Positions 1 to 8,453 of a DNA stretch of 64,000 nucleotides are shown in pieces. Position 1 is the first letter of the stretch. Each line of letters opens with the position of its first letter. The translations under genes were made by a program, and so were the position numbers. Origin of the DNA: Natronospirillum sp965602035 (lineage in GTDB: Bacteria; Pseudomonadota; Gammaproteobacteria; Pseudomonadales; Natronospirillaceae). The stretch spans positions 2,790,001-2,854,000 of the forward strand of contig OZ271919.1 of assembly GCA_965602035.1 (NCBI GenBank). The letters are read 5' to 3'. Under the pieces are notes generated by a model that worked only from the letters and a program-made list of their open reading frames with translations, did no database searches and was not told where the DNA came from.

Positions 1-819
1 CGCGCCAGCACCGTTGGCGCTCAACAGGATAGCCAGCCCGTTGGCGCCGGCGTTGAAAACCAGATCAGCAACACCGGGCAGTAGCTCAATAACGGGCCGG
101 GCAAGCAGTGCCAGGCCGAGCAAAAGCAGCAGATTCAGACGAATACCCGGGTGGGTGCTGATGTAGGAAAGCCCGTTTACTGTTTCGCGCAACAGCCCTG
201 ATTTATGCGGCGCCGACTCTTCCGGCACCACGTTGATCAGGGAAAGCACCAGACTGTAAACGAGGTACATGAAAAACACGGCGAACAGAGCGGCTTCAAC
301 GCCCCAGGTGACGATCAGGAGGCCGCCCAACGCCGGCCCGATAAATCGGGAACCATTGAATATGATGGCATTCACGGCCAGTGCCTGTGCCAGCAATGGC
401 TTGCCGACCAGCGCATAAACGACGGTCATACGGGCCGGTCGATAAAATGCGCCCGCCGTACCACGCAGGAAAGACAGCACCATGAGTAATCCGATAGTCA
501 TCATTCCAATTGCCGTCGTTATCGCCATTACCGCCGCGTAGGTGACAATGGCCAGTTGAGCCAGTTTCAGTAATCGAAAGTAATCAACTCGGTCAATGAT
601 CGTGCCGGCTAGCAACGACAGGGCGAGGGTAGGAATCGCCTCAGCAAGGGCTATCAACCCCAGCCATGTGGTTGATTCCGTGAGTTCCCATGCCAGCCAC
701 CCAACGGCAATTTTCTGCATCCAGGTCGCCAGGTTGGAATTCAGGTTGCCTACCACATACAGCCGGAAATCCCGCAACTGCGCGAGTCGCCGAAGTGGCG
801 TCAGTTCCTGCTCGCTCAT
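1..819 (-). CDS. MFS exporter, EntS-like MFS_3 family (3' end cut by window edge)
   Basis: Reading the minus strand from an ATG at 819 gives 273 uninterrupted codons running off position 1, so the C-terminus is missing. The N-terminus (MSEQELTPLRRLAQLRDFRL) leads into a helix beginning YVVGNLNSNLATWMQKIA and then repeated hydrophobic segments, with DR-type loop residues (TIIDRVDYFR) after the second helix as in MFS proteins. The sequence style matches the MFS_3/enterobactin-exporter-like group, inner-membrane drug/proton antiporter-like carriers. It starts about 100 nt after the end of the solute-binding protein gene on the same strand and may be the last member of that run. The substrate is unknown; the family call is moderately secure. 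Confidence 0.75.
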   Translation of the reverse strand, partial: MSEQELTPLRRLAQLRDFRLYVVGNLNSNLATWMQKIAVGWLAWELTESTTWLGLIALAEAIPTLALSLLAGTIIDRVDYFRLLKLAQLAIVTYAAVMAITTAIGMMTIGLLMVLSFLRGTAGAFYRPARMTVVYALVGKPLLAQALAVNAIIFNGSRFIGPALGGLLIVTWGVEAALFAVFFMYLVYSLVLSLINVVPEESAPHKSGLLRETVNGLSYISTHPGIRLNLLLLLGLALLARPVIELLPGVADLVFNAGANGLAILLSANGAGA

Positions 820-918
820 CGTTTCATTGACCGTTGTCCTCACAATTACACCCCGCATACCACCGAGGTGGCCGGTAGGCGGTCGTCCCTGACCGCAGAT
901 CATGCACAGTGGTGCTGA

Positions 919-2034
919 TCAGTAACCGGCTTCGGTCATCATTTCCCGCAGGCGACTAAGAATTTCATCCTGACGATTGATGTATTCTTCCTCAGAGAAG
1001 GCCACGTAGTAATTGGCGTTCGGGTCGATCCGGTACGGTGGCAGAACGCCATCCTGCGAGACATCGCGACGCAGGCTAGGCATGCGCTCGATCGCGTTAA
1101 CGAACTTCTGCTGGCTTTCCTCTGTCAACGCCCAGTTGATCCAAAGCTTGGCGGCATTGGGGTTGGGTGCGTCAGCCATGTACATGATGTTGGCTGCGGA
1201 GGACGTCAGTGCTTCGCCTTCTTCCATGGCCGGCATCCATGACTGGATGGGGAACCCTTCCGCGGCCAGGTCATCCGCTTCGCTGCTGAAGCCGAGCAAA
1301 CCGATCGGGAAACGTCCCACGGCCACCCACTCGGCACCCTGGCGCTGATCCCGTACAACGGTCGGGTTCATTTCATTGGCAAGTGCCTCGAACCACTCAT
1401 AACCTATTTGCTCATTGAGTACCATTGGTCCAACAGTCGCGCCCCCGCCTTCCAAACCAGGATTTGTCATAACGATCTCACCTTCCCATTTGGGGTCAAT
1501 GATGTCCCAGTAGGAGGTGATCTCAGACGGATCAACCATGTCGGTATTGATAACAACCGGCTGGGCAGGCGATGCGCCCCAGGTGAAGATATAGCGGAAC
1601 TCCGGGTCGGTATAATGGTGTTTCCCATTGAACCACTGGGATTCATCGACCACGTCTGGATGTACCAGGACGTTGTTATCTCTGATCGGTGCCAGTGCGT
1701 TGTTAGGGATCAATACTGACAGTGGCGTATTGGCACCGCCCATCCAGGCATCCACCGTGTACCGGCCGAGTTGCCGCTCGGCCAAGACCCGTTCGGCATG
1801 CTGCCGGCTGCTGCCGGTCTGGAAGTTGACTTTGATTCCGAACTCTTCTTCAAAGTCGGCCATCAGATGACGGATCATGCCGGGTGTGTTGCCACCCAGA
1901 ATGACGTTGACTTCTCCTTCTTCCTGGGCCGCTTCAACCAGCGCTTCCCAGTCGCTCATTGTCTGTGCCATCGCGACGCCACTGGCGCTCAACCCGATGA
2001 TCAGACTCAGACTCGCAATTTTATTGTTGATCAT
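919..2034 (-). CDS. ABC transporter periplasmic solute-binding protein (family 1, Fe3+/AfuA-like)
   Basis: A 371-aa protein with a clear signal peptide (residues 1-23, ending VAMAQ), so periplasmic. The mature part (DWEALVEAAQEEGEVNVILG and later PKWEGEIVMTNPG) follows the type-1/type-2 binding fold of the Fe3+/2-aminoethylphosphonate-type solute-binding proteins. The start is supported by a GAGGAG ribosome-binding site upstream. It lies downstream of an ATP-binding subunit (start 3300) with an 87-nt gap. No permease gene is found between or beside them, which is unusual for an ABC importer. The ligand cannot be read from the sequence; neighbouring LigJ-like and bicupin genes make an organic acid as plausible as iron. 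Confidence 0.8.
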   Translation of the reverse strand: MINNKIASLSLIIGLSASGVAMAQTMSDWEALVEAAQEEGEVNVILGGNTPGMIRHLMADFEEEFGIKVNFQTGSSRQHAERVLAERQLGRYTVDAWMGGANTPLSVLIPNNALAPIRDNNVLVHPDVVDESQWFNGKHHYTDPEFRYIFTWGASPAQPVVINTDMVDPSEITSYWDIIDPKWEGEIVMTNPGLEGGGATVGPMVLNEQIGYEWFEALANEMNPTVVRDQRQGAEWVAVGRFPIGLLGFSSEADDLAAEGFPIQSWMPAMEEGEALTSSAANIMYMADAPNPNAAKLWINWALTEESQQKFVNAIERMPSLRRDVSQDGVLPPYRIDPNANYYVAFSEEEYINRQDEILSRLREMMTEAGY

Positions 2035-2121
2035 GTCTTGCTCCTCATACGATTCAGCTATTGTTTGAATTGTTGGCAGTCTGGCTTGGTTCGCGTTACC
2101 TCCTCTCTGTCGTCCAGTGGT

Positions 2122-3300
2122 TCACGCAGGCCACACAGTGTGGCCTTCCGGAAAAATTCGAAGCTTCACGGCATCGCCGTCTTTTACATAAATATGGCGA
2201 CTTCCATGCACGGTCATGGACCCCTGATCACAGATGTCCACCTGGTATTCGTACCACTCGCCCATAAAGAGAGAAGACTCGACCCGACCCTCGAGAAACG
2301 GCTCGTTGCTGCACACGGCGTCAACCGGGAGAATCTCGATGTCATCCGGTCGGATGGCGACCTTGATCTGCGAGCCCACAGACAGTTCGTTGAAGCGAAC
2401 CGAGTAGCCCTTCACGACGCACTCATCCGAATTACAGACACGTACTTTCAGGAAGCCGTTACCGAGCACCTCGGAAACCTCCCCCCAGAAAATCAGGGTC
2501 TGTCCAACGAAGTCGCGCACGAATTCGTTGACCGGCTTTTCGTAAAGGTCACGTGGTTTTCCGATCTGCTGTATTACACCGTCCTGAAGCAGAGCGACGC
2601 GGTCGGACAGGCTGAGCGCCTCAATCTGGTCGTGTGTTACGAACAGTACCGCTATACCCAGGCGTTGCTGCAGTTGTTTGACCTCGATACGCATCTGTTC
2701 GCGTCGCTTGGCGTCGAGGGCACTGAACGGTTCATCAAGCAGCAGAATGTGCGGTTCCGTGACTATCGCTCTGGCCATGGCAATGCGCTGCTGCTGACCG
2801 CCGCTCAGCATCGGCCCTGGCCTGTCCTCGTAACCACTCATTCCAACCAGTTCAAGTGCCCACTCCACACGGGACTTGACTTCATTTTTCGGAAATCCGC
2901 GGGCCTTCAGCGGGAAAGCCACGTTTTCCCCTACGGTCATGTGTGGCCAGATCGCATAAGACTGGAACATCATGCCGACATCGCGCTTTTCCGGCGGCAT
3001 AAAGAAGTTGCGGTCAGACAAAACGACGGCTTCTGAGCCGAAGTAGATGGACCCCTCGTCCGGATTTTCCAGGCCGGCGACCATGCGCATTGTCGTGGTC
3101 TTGCCGCAGCCACTCGGGCCGAGTAAGGTCAGGATTTCTCCGTCGGCGATGTCGAGAGAAATGTCGTGCACCGCTCGTTCTGTATTGCCGGGAAACGTCT
3201 TGGATAGGTTTCTCAGTGCAACAGCGGTCGGTTTCGTTTCACTGTTGCCGGCGGCATCGTCGTTTGTGCTCTGGACTGGTCTGTTGGCAACCGTCACCAT
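2122..3300 (-). CDS. ABC transporter ATP-binding protein with TOBE domain (FbpC/PotA type)
   Basis: A 392-aa importer ATPase. Walker A GPSGCGKTT is at about residues 61-69, the Q-loop is MMFQSYAIWPH, the signature LSGGQQQR is at about 165-172, Walker B ILLLDEP is near 185-191, and the H-loop is FVTHDQIEALSL. The C-terminal roughly 100 residues (from about 285) form a TOBE-type domain, as in the iron, polyamine and sugar importers (FbpC, PotA, UgpC). The ATG is preceded by GAGG. It is cotranscribed with the solute-binding protein downstream and the amidohydrolase upstream (40-nt gap). The ATPase call is firm; the substrate is undefined, and no membrane subunit is encoded nearby. Confidence 0.9.
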   Translation of the reverse strand: MVTVANRPVQSTNDDAAGNSETKPTAVALRNLSKTFPGNTERAVHDISLDIADGEILTLLGPSGCGKTTTMRMVAGLENPDEGSIYFGSEAVVLSDRNFFMPPEKRDVGMMFQSYAIWPHMTVGENVAFPLKARGFPKNEVKSRVEWALELVGMSGYEDRPGPMLSGGQQQRIAMARAIVTEPHILLLDEPFSALDAKRREQMRIEVKQLQQRLGIAVLFVTHDQIEALSLSDRVALLQDGVIQQIGKPRDLYEKPVNEFVRDFVGQTLIFWGEVSEVLGNGFLKVRVCNSDECVVKGYSVRFNELSVGSQIKVAIRPDDIEILPVDAVCSNEPFLEGRVESSLFMGEWYEYQVDICDQGSMTVHGSRHIYVKDGDAVKLRIFPEGHTVWPA

Positions 3301-3339
3301 GTCATGCCTCGCTTGTTATGTTTATTGGCCTGTGTGCCG

Positions 3340-4344
3340 TCACTTGTTGCCGGGCCGGAACCGTGTATACAACCGTTCGGCATTGCGGTGAAAAATGTCC
3401 TCCCGGTCGTCTTCCGTCAGAAAGTCGATCGCTTCAATCTGCGGGCGGATATCGTCGTACCAGCGGCCGGTCCGCGGGTCGACTTTGGAACCGGCACCTG
3501 GACGCTCTGTCCCGAAAAGGCACCGATCCGGACCGACGACCTTGAACAGAAGCTCCAGAGACTCCTGGTTGTAAAGTGACGTGTCGAAATACAGCTGGCG
3601 CAGCCGCTGGTCGAAGGTTTCAGTATCATTGGGGCCTCGCTGCTGCGAGCGCCACCGGCCGACCTGATAAGGTACTGAACCTCCTCCGTGAGAAATAATC
3701 AGTTTCAGGTTCGGGAACATTTCAAAAACCGGTGACTTGGTCAGCGAGAGAATGGCGATACTCTCTTCGGTAATGAAATGGTTGTGGAATGTCTCGCGAC
3801 AGTTCTTGCAGGAGGCCGGATGGATCAGCGCAGGAACGTCCATCTTCTCCAGTTTTTCATAGAGCGGATACCAGTATTCCTCGCCCATCGGCGGCGTTGC
3901 GTAGTCGCCCTCGCCCGGGTCGGGGTTGATCATTACACCGATAAATCCAAGATCATTGATGCACCGGTCGATTTCCTCAAACGTGTTCTCCGGTCCCACG
4001 CCTGAGCACTGCGGCAACCCTGCAATTCCAGCGAACCGGGTCGGTGCGCTGTCTCTGGCCATGGCAATCGCGTCATTCACAGCCCGACAGTACCAGTGCA
4101 CGATTTTCTCGGGCTTCTCGGAGTGCATCATTGTGTAGGGCCTTGGCGAGATAAACGCCACATCGGTGCCCACTTCGTCCATCAGGTCCGTGTGCTTGTG
4201 ACCTTTCCAGCGCGCGTTCGCCACATTCTCCGGTTTCAGGTTGTGCTTGCTGCGTTCCTGTGAGTGGCGTGCGTGGTAAAGGCTTGCCTGGTAGTTGCCC
4301 AGGTCTTTTCCGGCCACAACATGCTGATGTGCATCAATGATCAT
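3340..4344 (-). CDS. LigJ-like amidohydrolase (4-oxalomesaconate hydratase family)
   Basis: A 334-aa metal-dependent amidohydrolase (amidohydrolase family 2, TIM barrel). The metal-binding H-x-H pair is at residues 6 and 8 (MIIDAHQH). Blocks resembling the protocatechuate 4,5-cleavage pathway enzyme LigJ include VMINPDPGEG, YWYPLYEKLEKMDVPALIH, IISHGGGSVPYQVGRWR, a CLFGTERPGA segment and DPRTGRWYDD. LigJ hydrates 4-oxalomesaconate, so a ring-cleavage intermediate is a plausible substrate, but no LigAB dioxygenase or other 4,5-cleavage gene is in the window. The start has an AGGGG ribosome-binding site. It lies between the bicupin gene (upstream) and the ABC ATPase, in one minus-strand run. 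Decarboxylase activity (ACMSD-like) is an alternative. Confidence 0.75.
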   Translation of the reverse strand: MIIDAHQHVVAGKDLGNYQASLYHARHSQERSKHNLKPENVANARWKGHKHTDLMDEVGTDVAFISPRPYTMMHSEKPEKIVHWYCRAVNDAIAMARDSAPTRFAGIAGLPQCSGVGPENTFEEIDRCINDLGFIGVMINPDPGEGDYATPPMGEEYWYPLYEKLEKMDVPALIHPASCKNCRETFHNHFITEESIAILSLTKSPVFEMFPNLKLIISHGGGSVPYQVGRWRSQQRGPNDTETFDQRLRQLYFDTSLYNQESLELLFKVVGPDRCLFGTERPGAGSKVDPRTGRWYDDIRPQIEAIDFLTEDDREDIFHRNAERLYTRFRPGNK

Positions 4345-4407
4345 TCTGTTATCCCCTGATGATGTGTTGTTCGTATAGTTGTTGATTACCTGTCTCCACC
4401 TGAATTC

Positions 4408-5514
4408 TCAGGATGTGAAGTACGGGTGGTAGTCTTTCATCTCGCACTCGGCGCCGGACTTGTCGAGCTCGGCCAGGTACTCCGCCATGATGGCTGTGTC
4501 CTCATCCTCGAACTCAATCTGGTTGCCACCTTTCTTGACACTGGTGTAGGTCTGGCCGCGTTCGCCGGAATTGCTCATAACCGACTTGTACCGCCAGTTG
4601 TTCCATCGTAATGCGAGATAGCGGGCGGGCTGTGTGCCGGTATTGAAATGCTGGTGCCACCATTGATCCGGCGGTACCACAACGCTGCCGGGCTTCCAGT
4701 CCACCCGCTGTGGTTTGCTGCCTTCGGGCCAGAGCAGCGAATAACCCTGTCCGCTGACGATAATGACGTGGGCTCCCGGACCATGTTTGTGGCACTTCTT
4801 GTAAGTTCCCACCGGGAACTCGGAGACATGTGAACCCATGGAGTTTCCGGCCAGATTGAATTTCATGTTTGTGCTGCCTTTGCCCCGCTCGCTGTAATCC
4901 GCGAGTTCGAGCTCACGTATGTCAGGAACAAAGTTGGTCGACATGAAAAACCGACCCAGAATGTCGCCCTTGCCGGTGAAGTAATTCTCCGCATTGGGGT
5001 CAAACCGGTCTTCGAACACGAAGTCGTTGTTGAAGATGAAGTCCACACTGTGGAACAGGTTCATGACGAAGCAGTTGTTGGTGACCGCGTAGTACCGTGT
5101 TGGCTCGTTGCTGGTATTGAAATGCTGGTACCAGGCATTGAGCGGAATGGCGAACAGGCTCCCCGGGCCCCATTCGAAGGTGTGCTTCTTACCGTTCTCC
5201 TGCCAAACCGTAGTCGCACCATGGCCCTTGTTGATGTAGACCATCTCTTCGTACATGTGCTTCAGAGGCTTGGTTTTTTCGCCGGGTGGAATTTCGCAGA
5301 TATAGGCGTCGTTGGTGCCGCCAGTTCCCTCCAGAATCACGAAGGCAGCCGGCACGCCTTTCAGATCCCAATATTCAAGTTCTGCTTCATTGATATCTTC
5401 TATATAGAAGCCTTCGATTACTGGTATTCCCTGTTCTCTTTGCCAGTGCTTGTATGTGTCGTATCTTTCCGGGATAAATTTCGGGTCCTTGGGGTCGGTG
5501 ATTTTGTTAGTCAT
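4408..5514 (-). CDS. bicupin protein, possible gentisate-dioxygenase-like or EutQ-like metal protein
   Basis: A 368-aa protein with two cupin folds. The first is around residues 75-155 (PLKHMYEEMVYINKGHG, then IPLNAWYQHFN), the second around 240-330 (KCHKHGPGAHVIIVSGQGYS, then PPDQWWHQHFN). The second carries the better metal-binding set (H-x-H and a later H), typical of a Fe or Mn bicupin. Size and arrangement resemble gentisate/salicylate 1,2-dioxygenases, but I see no specific match to a characterised enzyme. It is the first gene of the minus-strand run, with an AAGGAG site and a long AT-rich control region upstream. Aromatic ring cleavage feeding the LigJ-like enzyme is an inference from context. 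Confidence 0.6.
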   Translation of the reverse strand: MTNKITDPKDPKFIPERYDTYKHWQREQGIPVIEGFYIEDINEAELEYWDLKGVPAAFVILEGTGGTNDAYICEIPPGEKTKPLKHMYEEMVYINKGHGATTVWQENGKKHTFEWGPGSLFAIPLNAWYQHFNTSNEPTRYYAVTNNCFVMNLFHSVDFIFNNDFVFEDRFDPNAENYFTGKGDILGRFFMSTNFVPDIRELELADYSERGKGSTNMKFNLAGNSMGSHVSEFPVGTYKKCHKHGPGAHVIIVSGQGYSLLWPEGSKPQRVDWKPGSVVVPPDQWWHQHFNTGTQPARYLALRWNNWRYKSVMSNSGERGQTYTSVKKGGNQIEFEDEDTAIMAEYLAELDKSGAECEMKDYHPYFTS

Positions 5515-5620
5515 ATTTTTATTTATCTCCTTTAGACTTAAATTATTATTTATAAATTAATTCAGTATTTTATAAGTATTTAAAGATAGTAATTTCTCGG
5601 TTCGATGATCGACAAGCATG

Positions 5621-5649
5621 TGTTCTTGTATGAAGACCGTTGTTCCATT
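5621..5649 (-). repeat. 29-nt promoter-proximal repeat, copy 1
   Basis: This stretch matches 13300-13328 at 26 of 29 positions, including an unbroken core TATGAAGACCG and a closing TGTTCCATT. Both copies lie about 90-110 nt upstream of the first gene of a minus-strand transport/catabolic operon. Confidence 0.75.
5634..5646 (-). promoter_or_regulatory. candidate operator, GGAAC-N3 family (degenerate)
   Basis: Minus strand reads GGAAC AAC GGTCT, inside the 29-nt repeat, about 120 nt upstream of the bicupin ATG. The second half-site is poor; it is included because the same variant recurs at 13313. Confidence 0.35.
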
Positions 5650-5767
5650 TATAGTACTGCCAGCCGTTGGCTTCAAGAATAAATCCCTACAAAACAGCAG
5701 GTTAGGGAAGATTGCATCTAGTAAGTGCTTGATTTTTTTCGAGAATAGAGAATTGTAAAAAGTTATC

Positions 5768-5780
5768 GGAACGGTTTGCC
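5768..5780 (+). promoter_or_regulatory. candidate operator, GGAAC-N3 family (degenerate)
   Basis: Reads GGAAC GGT TTGCC, then CGCTAAA. A second copy with the same downstream CGCTAA lies 51 nt later. Confidence 0.35.
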
Positions 5781-5818
5781 GCTAAATTTTTTGGCTCATC
5801 ATAGCGTCGAAAAGAAGC

Positions 5819-5831
5819 GGAACGCCATACC
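5819..5831 (+). promoter_or_regulatory. candidate operator, GGAAC-N3 family
   Basis: Reads GGAAC GCC ATACC, one base from the site at 53836 (GGAAC GCC ATTCC). It lies 90 nt upstream of the MFS start. Confidence 0.45.
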
Positions 5832-5908
5832 GCTAAGATCGCTTGCCTGGTTTTAAATTGACAATTTCTCTATATTAATTGTGGTTGCGATTGAAAGGTA
5901 TCAGGGTT

Positions 5909-7189
5909 ATGAATCAGTCGAAGACGGATTCCGTAGAAGGGGAAAACACGTACAGTGCAATCTTGACGCTGTTGTTGCCTGCATTATTAATTGGACTTGG
6001 CCGCGGATTCATAATACCGGTACTACCAATTATTGCTCGGGATGATTTTTCAGTTGGTCCATCCGGAGCAGCAATGATCTTTGTCGCGCCGATGTTCGGT
6101 TCTGTTCTTGCGACGCTGCCTACAGGGTACCTGCTCGACAGAATCGGTCGCCGGACCGTGCTAATTGCCGGGCCGCTAATTACGGCCTTGTCATCGTTTG
6201 CACTGTTTTTTGCGCAGAATTACTGGGAAATGATGGTTTACCTTTTGGCAAATGGCGTCGCGATCCAGATGTGGCAAATGGGGCGGCTTACTGTCATAGC
6301 TGATACTGGCAAGGTGACTCAGCGGGGCCGTATGATTACGGGGATGGCGGGGCTGCAGCGGGCAGGGAGCCTCCTCGGTCCGTTTCTTGGTGGCTTAGTG
6401 GGTACACTGGTCAGTCTGCGTGCACCGTTTCTGGTATACGGTGGCCTTTCCTTCCTGGCAATGACGTTGATGGTGCTCTTCATTGCTGAAACATTGCCTC
6501 CGAAGACACCAGAGTCCTCAGGCACTCAAAAAGCGCGCGAGGGGGATGAGCGGCGAGCAGAAAAGCATTGGATCAGAGAGTTATTGAAACCTTCTGTGGT
6601 GGCTCTGTTTGCGGGCCAGATTACAGCAAATATCGCGCGCGGAAGCGCCTCCGGGAATGCTGGTCCGGCCTATATTTTTGCTGCCTATGCCTACAATATG
6701 GCGGCTGTCGGGCTAGGGACCGTCAGTTTGCTCGTCGGCATTGTGGGTATTCCCATGACGTTCCTGGCCGGCTACATAATGGATCGGTTCGGCCGTAAAA
6801 AGGCGGTAGTGCCGGCGTCGTTCGCACTGGGCATAATTCTCTTGCTAATGGGGCTGACCGCACTACTCGAATGGCCAGTGTGGGCGTTCATTACAGTTTT
6901 CGTGTTGGCAAACCTTGCGGTGTCGTTCATGTCCGGCTCCATGCAGACCATAGCGGCTGATATGGCACCGGAGGCGATTCGAGGAAAATTCTTCGGTGTA
7001 TCCCGCCTTATGGCCTCGACTGGATCGGTGAGTAATCCACTGGTTTTCGGTCTCACCGTGGCCCTGATACCGGTGCCCATGGGCTACATGGCGGGGTTCA
7101 TGGTTATGGGGCTGGCCGGTATTGCTACATCGGCGATCGTTGGAAGACTGCTGATTGATGGTAACCAGGCTCCGCGGACCGGTGTGTGA
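5909..7189 (+). CDS. MFS transporter, first of three paralogues in the window
   Basis: The reading frame is open from a TTG at 5879, but the ATG at 5909 (MNQSKTDSVEG) is preferred: it follows AGGG and puts the first helix at the usual distance. About 426 aa with roughly 12 hydrophobic segments. The first helix contains GLGRGFIIPVLPIIARD and the first loop the MFS motif GYLLDRIGRR; the loop after the seventh or eighth helix carries DRFGRKK. The same blocks recur in the proteins at 37285 and 45464, so the three form one subfamily. It is upstream of the VanB-type reductase on the same strand (68 nt gap). Import of an aromatic or organic acid is a guess. Confidence 0.85.
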   Translation: MNQSKTDSVEGENTYSAILTLLLPALLIGLGRGFIIPVLPIIARDDFSVGPSGAAMIFVAPMFGSVLATLPTGYLLDRIGRRTVLIAGPLITALSSFALFFAQNYWEMMVYLLANGVAIQMWQMGRLTVIADTGKVTQRGRMITGMAGLQRAGSLLGPFLGGLVGTLVSLRAPFLVYGGLSFLAMTLMVLFIAETLPPKTPESSGTQKAREGDERRAEKHWIRELLKPSVVALFAGQITANIARGSASGNAGPAYIFAAYAYNMAAVGLGTVSLLVGIVGIPMTFLAGYIMDRFGRKKAVVPASFALGIILLLMGLTALLEWPVWAFITVFVLANLAVSFMSGSMQTIAADMAPEAIRGKFFGVSRLMASTGSVSNPLVFGLTVALIPVPMGYMAGFMVMGLAGIATSAIVGRLLIDGNQAPRTGV

Positions 7190-7257
7190 TGCGATTGGTG
7201 AACCCGAGACGGCTCCCGGGTGAAGAGCCGGTGTGAATGACTGACGTAGGAGACAAC

Positions 7258-8208
7258 ATGATCAGCGTTGTAGTTGCACGGATAAAAGACGAGGCTCGTG
7301 ACGTTAAGAGTTTTCAACTGGTCTCTAAGGGCGGAGAGGCATTACCTGAGTTTGCGGCCGGGGCGCATATTGACGTCAGATTGCCGAGTGGGCTGGTGCG
7401 GCAGTACTCACTCTGTAATTCGCCTCAGGAGAGCCATCGGTACGTAATAGCGGTTTTGCTTGAGCCCGAATCGTCCGGTGGTTCTGCTGCCATGCATGGT
7501 GATGTGTCGGAAGGAATGACACTGGAGATAAGCGTGCCTCGAAATCACTTTCACCTGGCCGAGGGAGCACGCAAATCCATTCTGTTCGCCGGTGGCATAG
7601 GAATCACGCCGATTCTGGCGATGGCCGAGCAGTTACACGCCAATATGGCTGATTTTGAGCTGCATTACTGTGGGCGGTCCCGGGAGCGTATGGCGTTCCT
7701 GGACTATCTTTCCACGAGCGACTACGCAGACCGAGTGCACATTTACCCGGACGACGAGTCAGACACCGGTAAGCTCCAGTTGCAATACATACTCGCACAA
7801 CCACGCCCTGACAATCATGTGTATGTCTGTGGGCCATCCGGTTTCATAGGGTATGTAATAGAGTCGGCAGAGTCGCTGTTTTGGCAGCCACGCAGCCTGC
7901 ACCGGGAATATTTCAAGGGGAACACAGAGCACGCCAATGAAGGCGATCTTTTCCAGGTACGCCTGAGCAGCTCGGGAGAGGTCTATGATATTCCGGAAGG
8001 GGTCTCAGTAGTCGATGTGCTGGCCGATGCCGGGATTTCAATTCCGGTGTCCTGTGAGCAAGGTGTATGCGGAACATGCCTGACCCGCGTCATTGACGGT
8101 GAGCTTGATCACCGGGATATGTTTCTGTCGGATGAAGAGCACGAACAGGCAGACCAATTTACACCTTGCTGCTCCCGGGGGAAGGGTACTATCACTCTGG
8201 ATCTATAA
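7258..8208 (+). CDS. phthalate-dioxygenase-reductase / VanB-type oxidoreductase, flavin plus [2Fe-2S]
   Basis: The start at 7258 is chosen over the in-frame ATG at 7237 because TAGGAGACAAC sits just before it. About 316 aa in three parts: a flavin-binding domain with RQYSLCN, an NAD-binding domain with FAGGIGITP and YVCGPSGFI, and a C-terminal plant-type [2Fe-2S] domain with cysteines in CEQGVCGTC and a fourth in FTPCC. This is the order found in VanB and phthalate dioxygenase reductase, which pass electrons from NADH to a Rieske oxygenase. No oxygenase alpha subunit is encoded in the window; the nearest Rieske protein is a small one at 31862. It may serve an oxygenase elsewhere, or one that was lost. 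Confidence 0.85.
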   Translation: MISVVVARIKDEARDVKSFQLVSKGGEALPEFAAGAHIDVRLPSGLVRQYSLCNSPQESHRYVIAVLLEPESSGGSAAMHGDVSEGMTLEISVPRNHFHLAEGARKSILFAGGIGITPILAMAEQLHANMADFELHYCGRSRERMAFLDYLSTSDYADRVHIYPDDESDTGKLQLQYILAQPRPDNHVYVCGPSGFIGYVIESAESLFWQPRSLHREYFKGNTEHANEGDLFQVRLSSSGEVYDIPEGVSVVDVLADAGISIPVSCEQGVCGTCLTRVIDGELDHRDMFLSDEEHEQADQFTPCCSRGKGTITLDL

Positions 8209-8387
8209 TGTTTTCTACTGAATTTCGGAAGGAATCCGAATTTTACTCGATGGAAGCTCAACAGCAGGTGAACTCGATGATTCCAGCCTTAGCTCAAGCA
8301 ATAACTCTGTTGTTCATGGATTGCAGAGTGTGCTTTACAAAGCCGAGGATTGCAGCCGTTGTGCGCCTACTGATAGGTGGAAAAAAG

Positions 8388-8441
8388 AAAGCGCATTGAC
8401 TTGACAACCGGTATCACCGGGAATGCCAAATAATGCGCTTT
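8388..8441. terminator. bidirectional terminator between VanB-type reductase and fasciclin gene
   Basis: AAAGCGCATT (8388-8397) pairs with AATGCGCTTT (8432-8441), with an inner CCGG/CCGG pairing in the loop. An A-run lies left of the stem (8381-8386) and a T-run right of it (8440-8444), so it can end transcripts arriving from both convergent directions. Confidence 0.75.
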
Positions 8442-8453
8442 TTTCAAGATTGA

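Larger units (their letters stand above)
5515..5908. promoter_or_regulatory. AT-rich divergent control region between bicupin run and MFS/reductase run
   Basis: About 390 nt without a gene, markedly richer in A and T than the flanking coding sequence. It holds one copy of the 29-nt repeat shared with the 13.3-kb region and three near-palindromic GGAAC-N3-type sites (5634, 5768, 5819). A TTGACA box is at 5858-5863, but no well-spaced -10 box could be assigned. Confidence 0.5.

Noticed and set aside
1771..3036. 421-codon open frame on the plus strand
   Set aside because: It lies antisense to the ABC ATPase and binding-protein genes, which have full family motifs, signal peptide and ribosome-binding sites; the plus-strand translation shows no domain.
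5858..5886. sigma-70 promoter at TTGACA (5858)
   Set aside because: The -35 box is perfect, but no acceptable -10 box lies at 16-18 nt, so only the control region as a whole was reported.
8208..8400. 63-codon plus-strand frame starting on the stop of the VanB-type reductase (ATG at 8208)
   Set aside because: No ribosome-binding site, no recognisable protein, and its end runs through the left arm of the bidirectional terminator.
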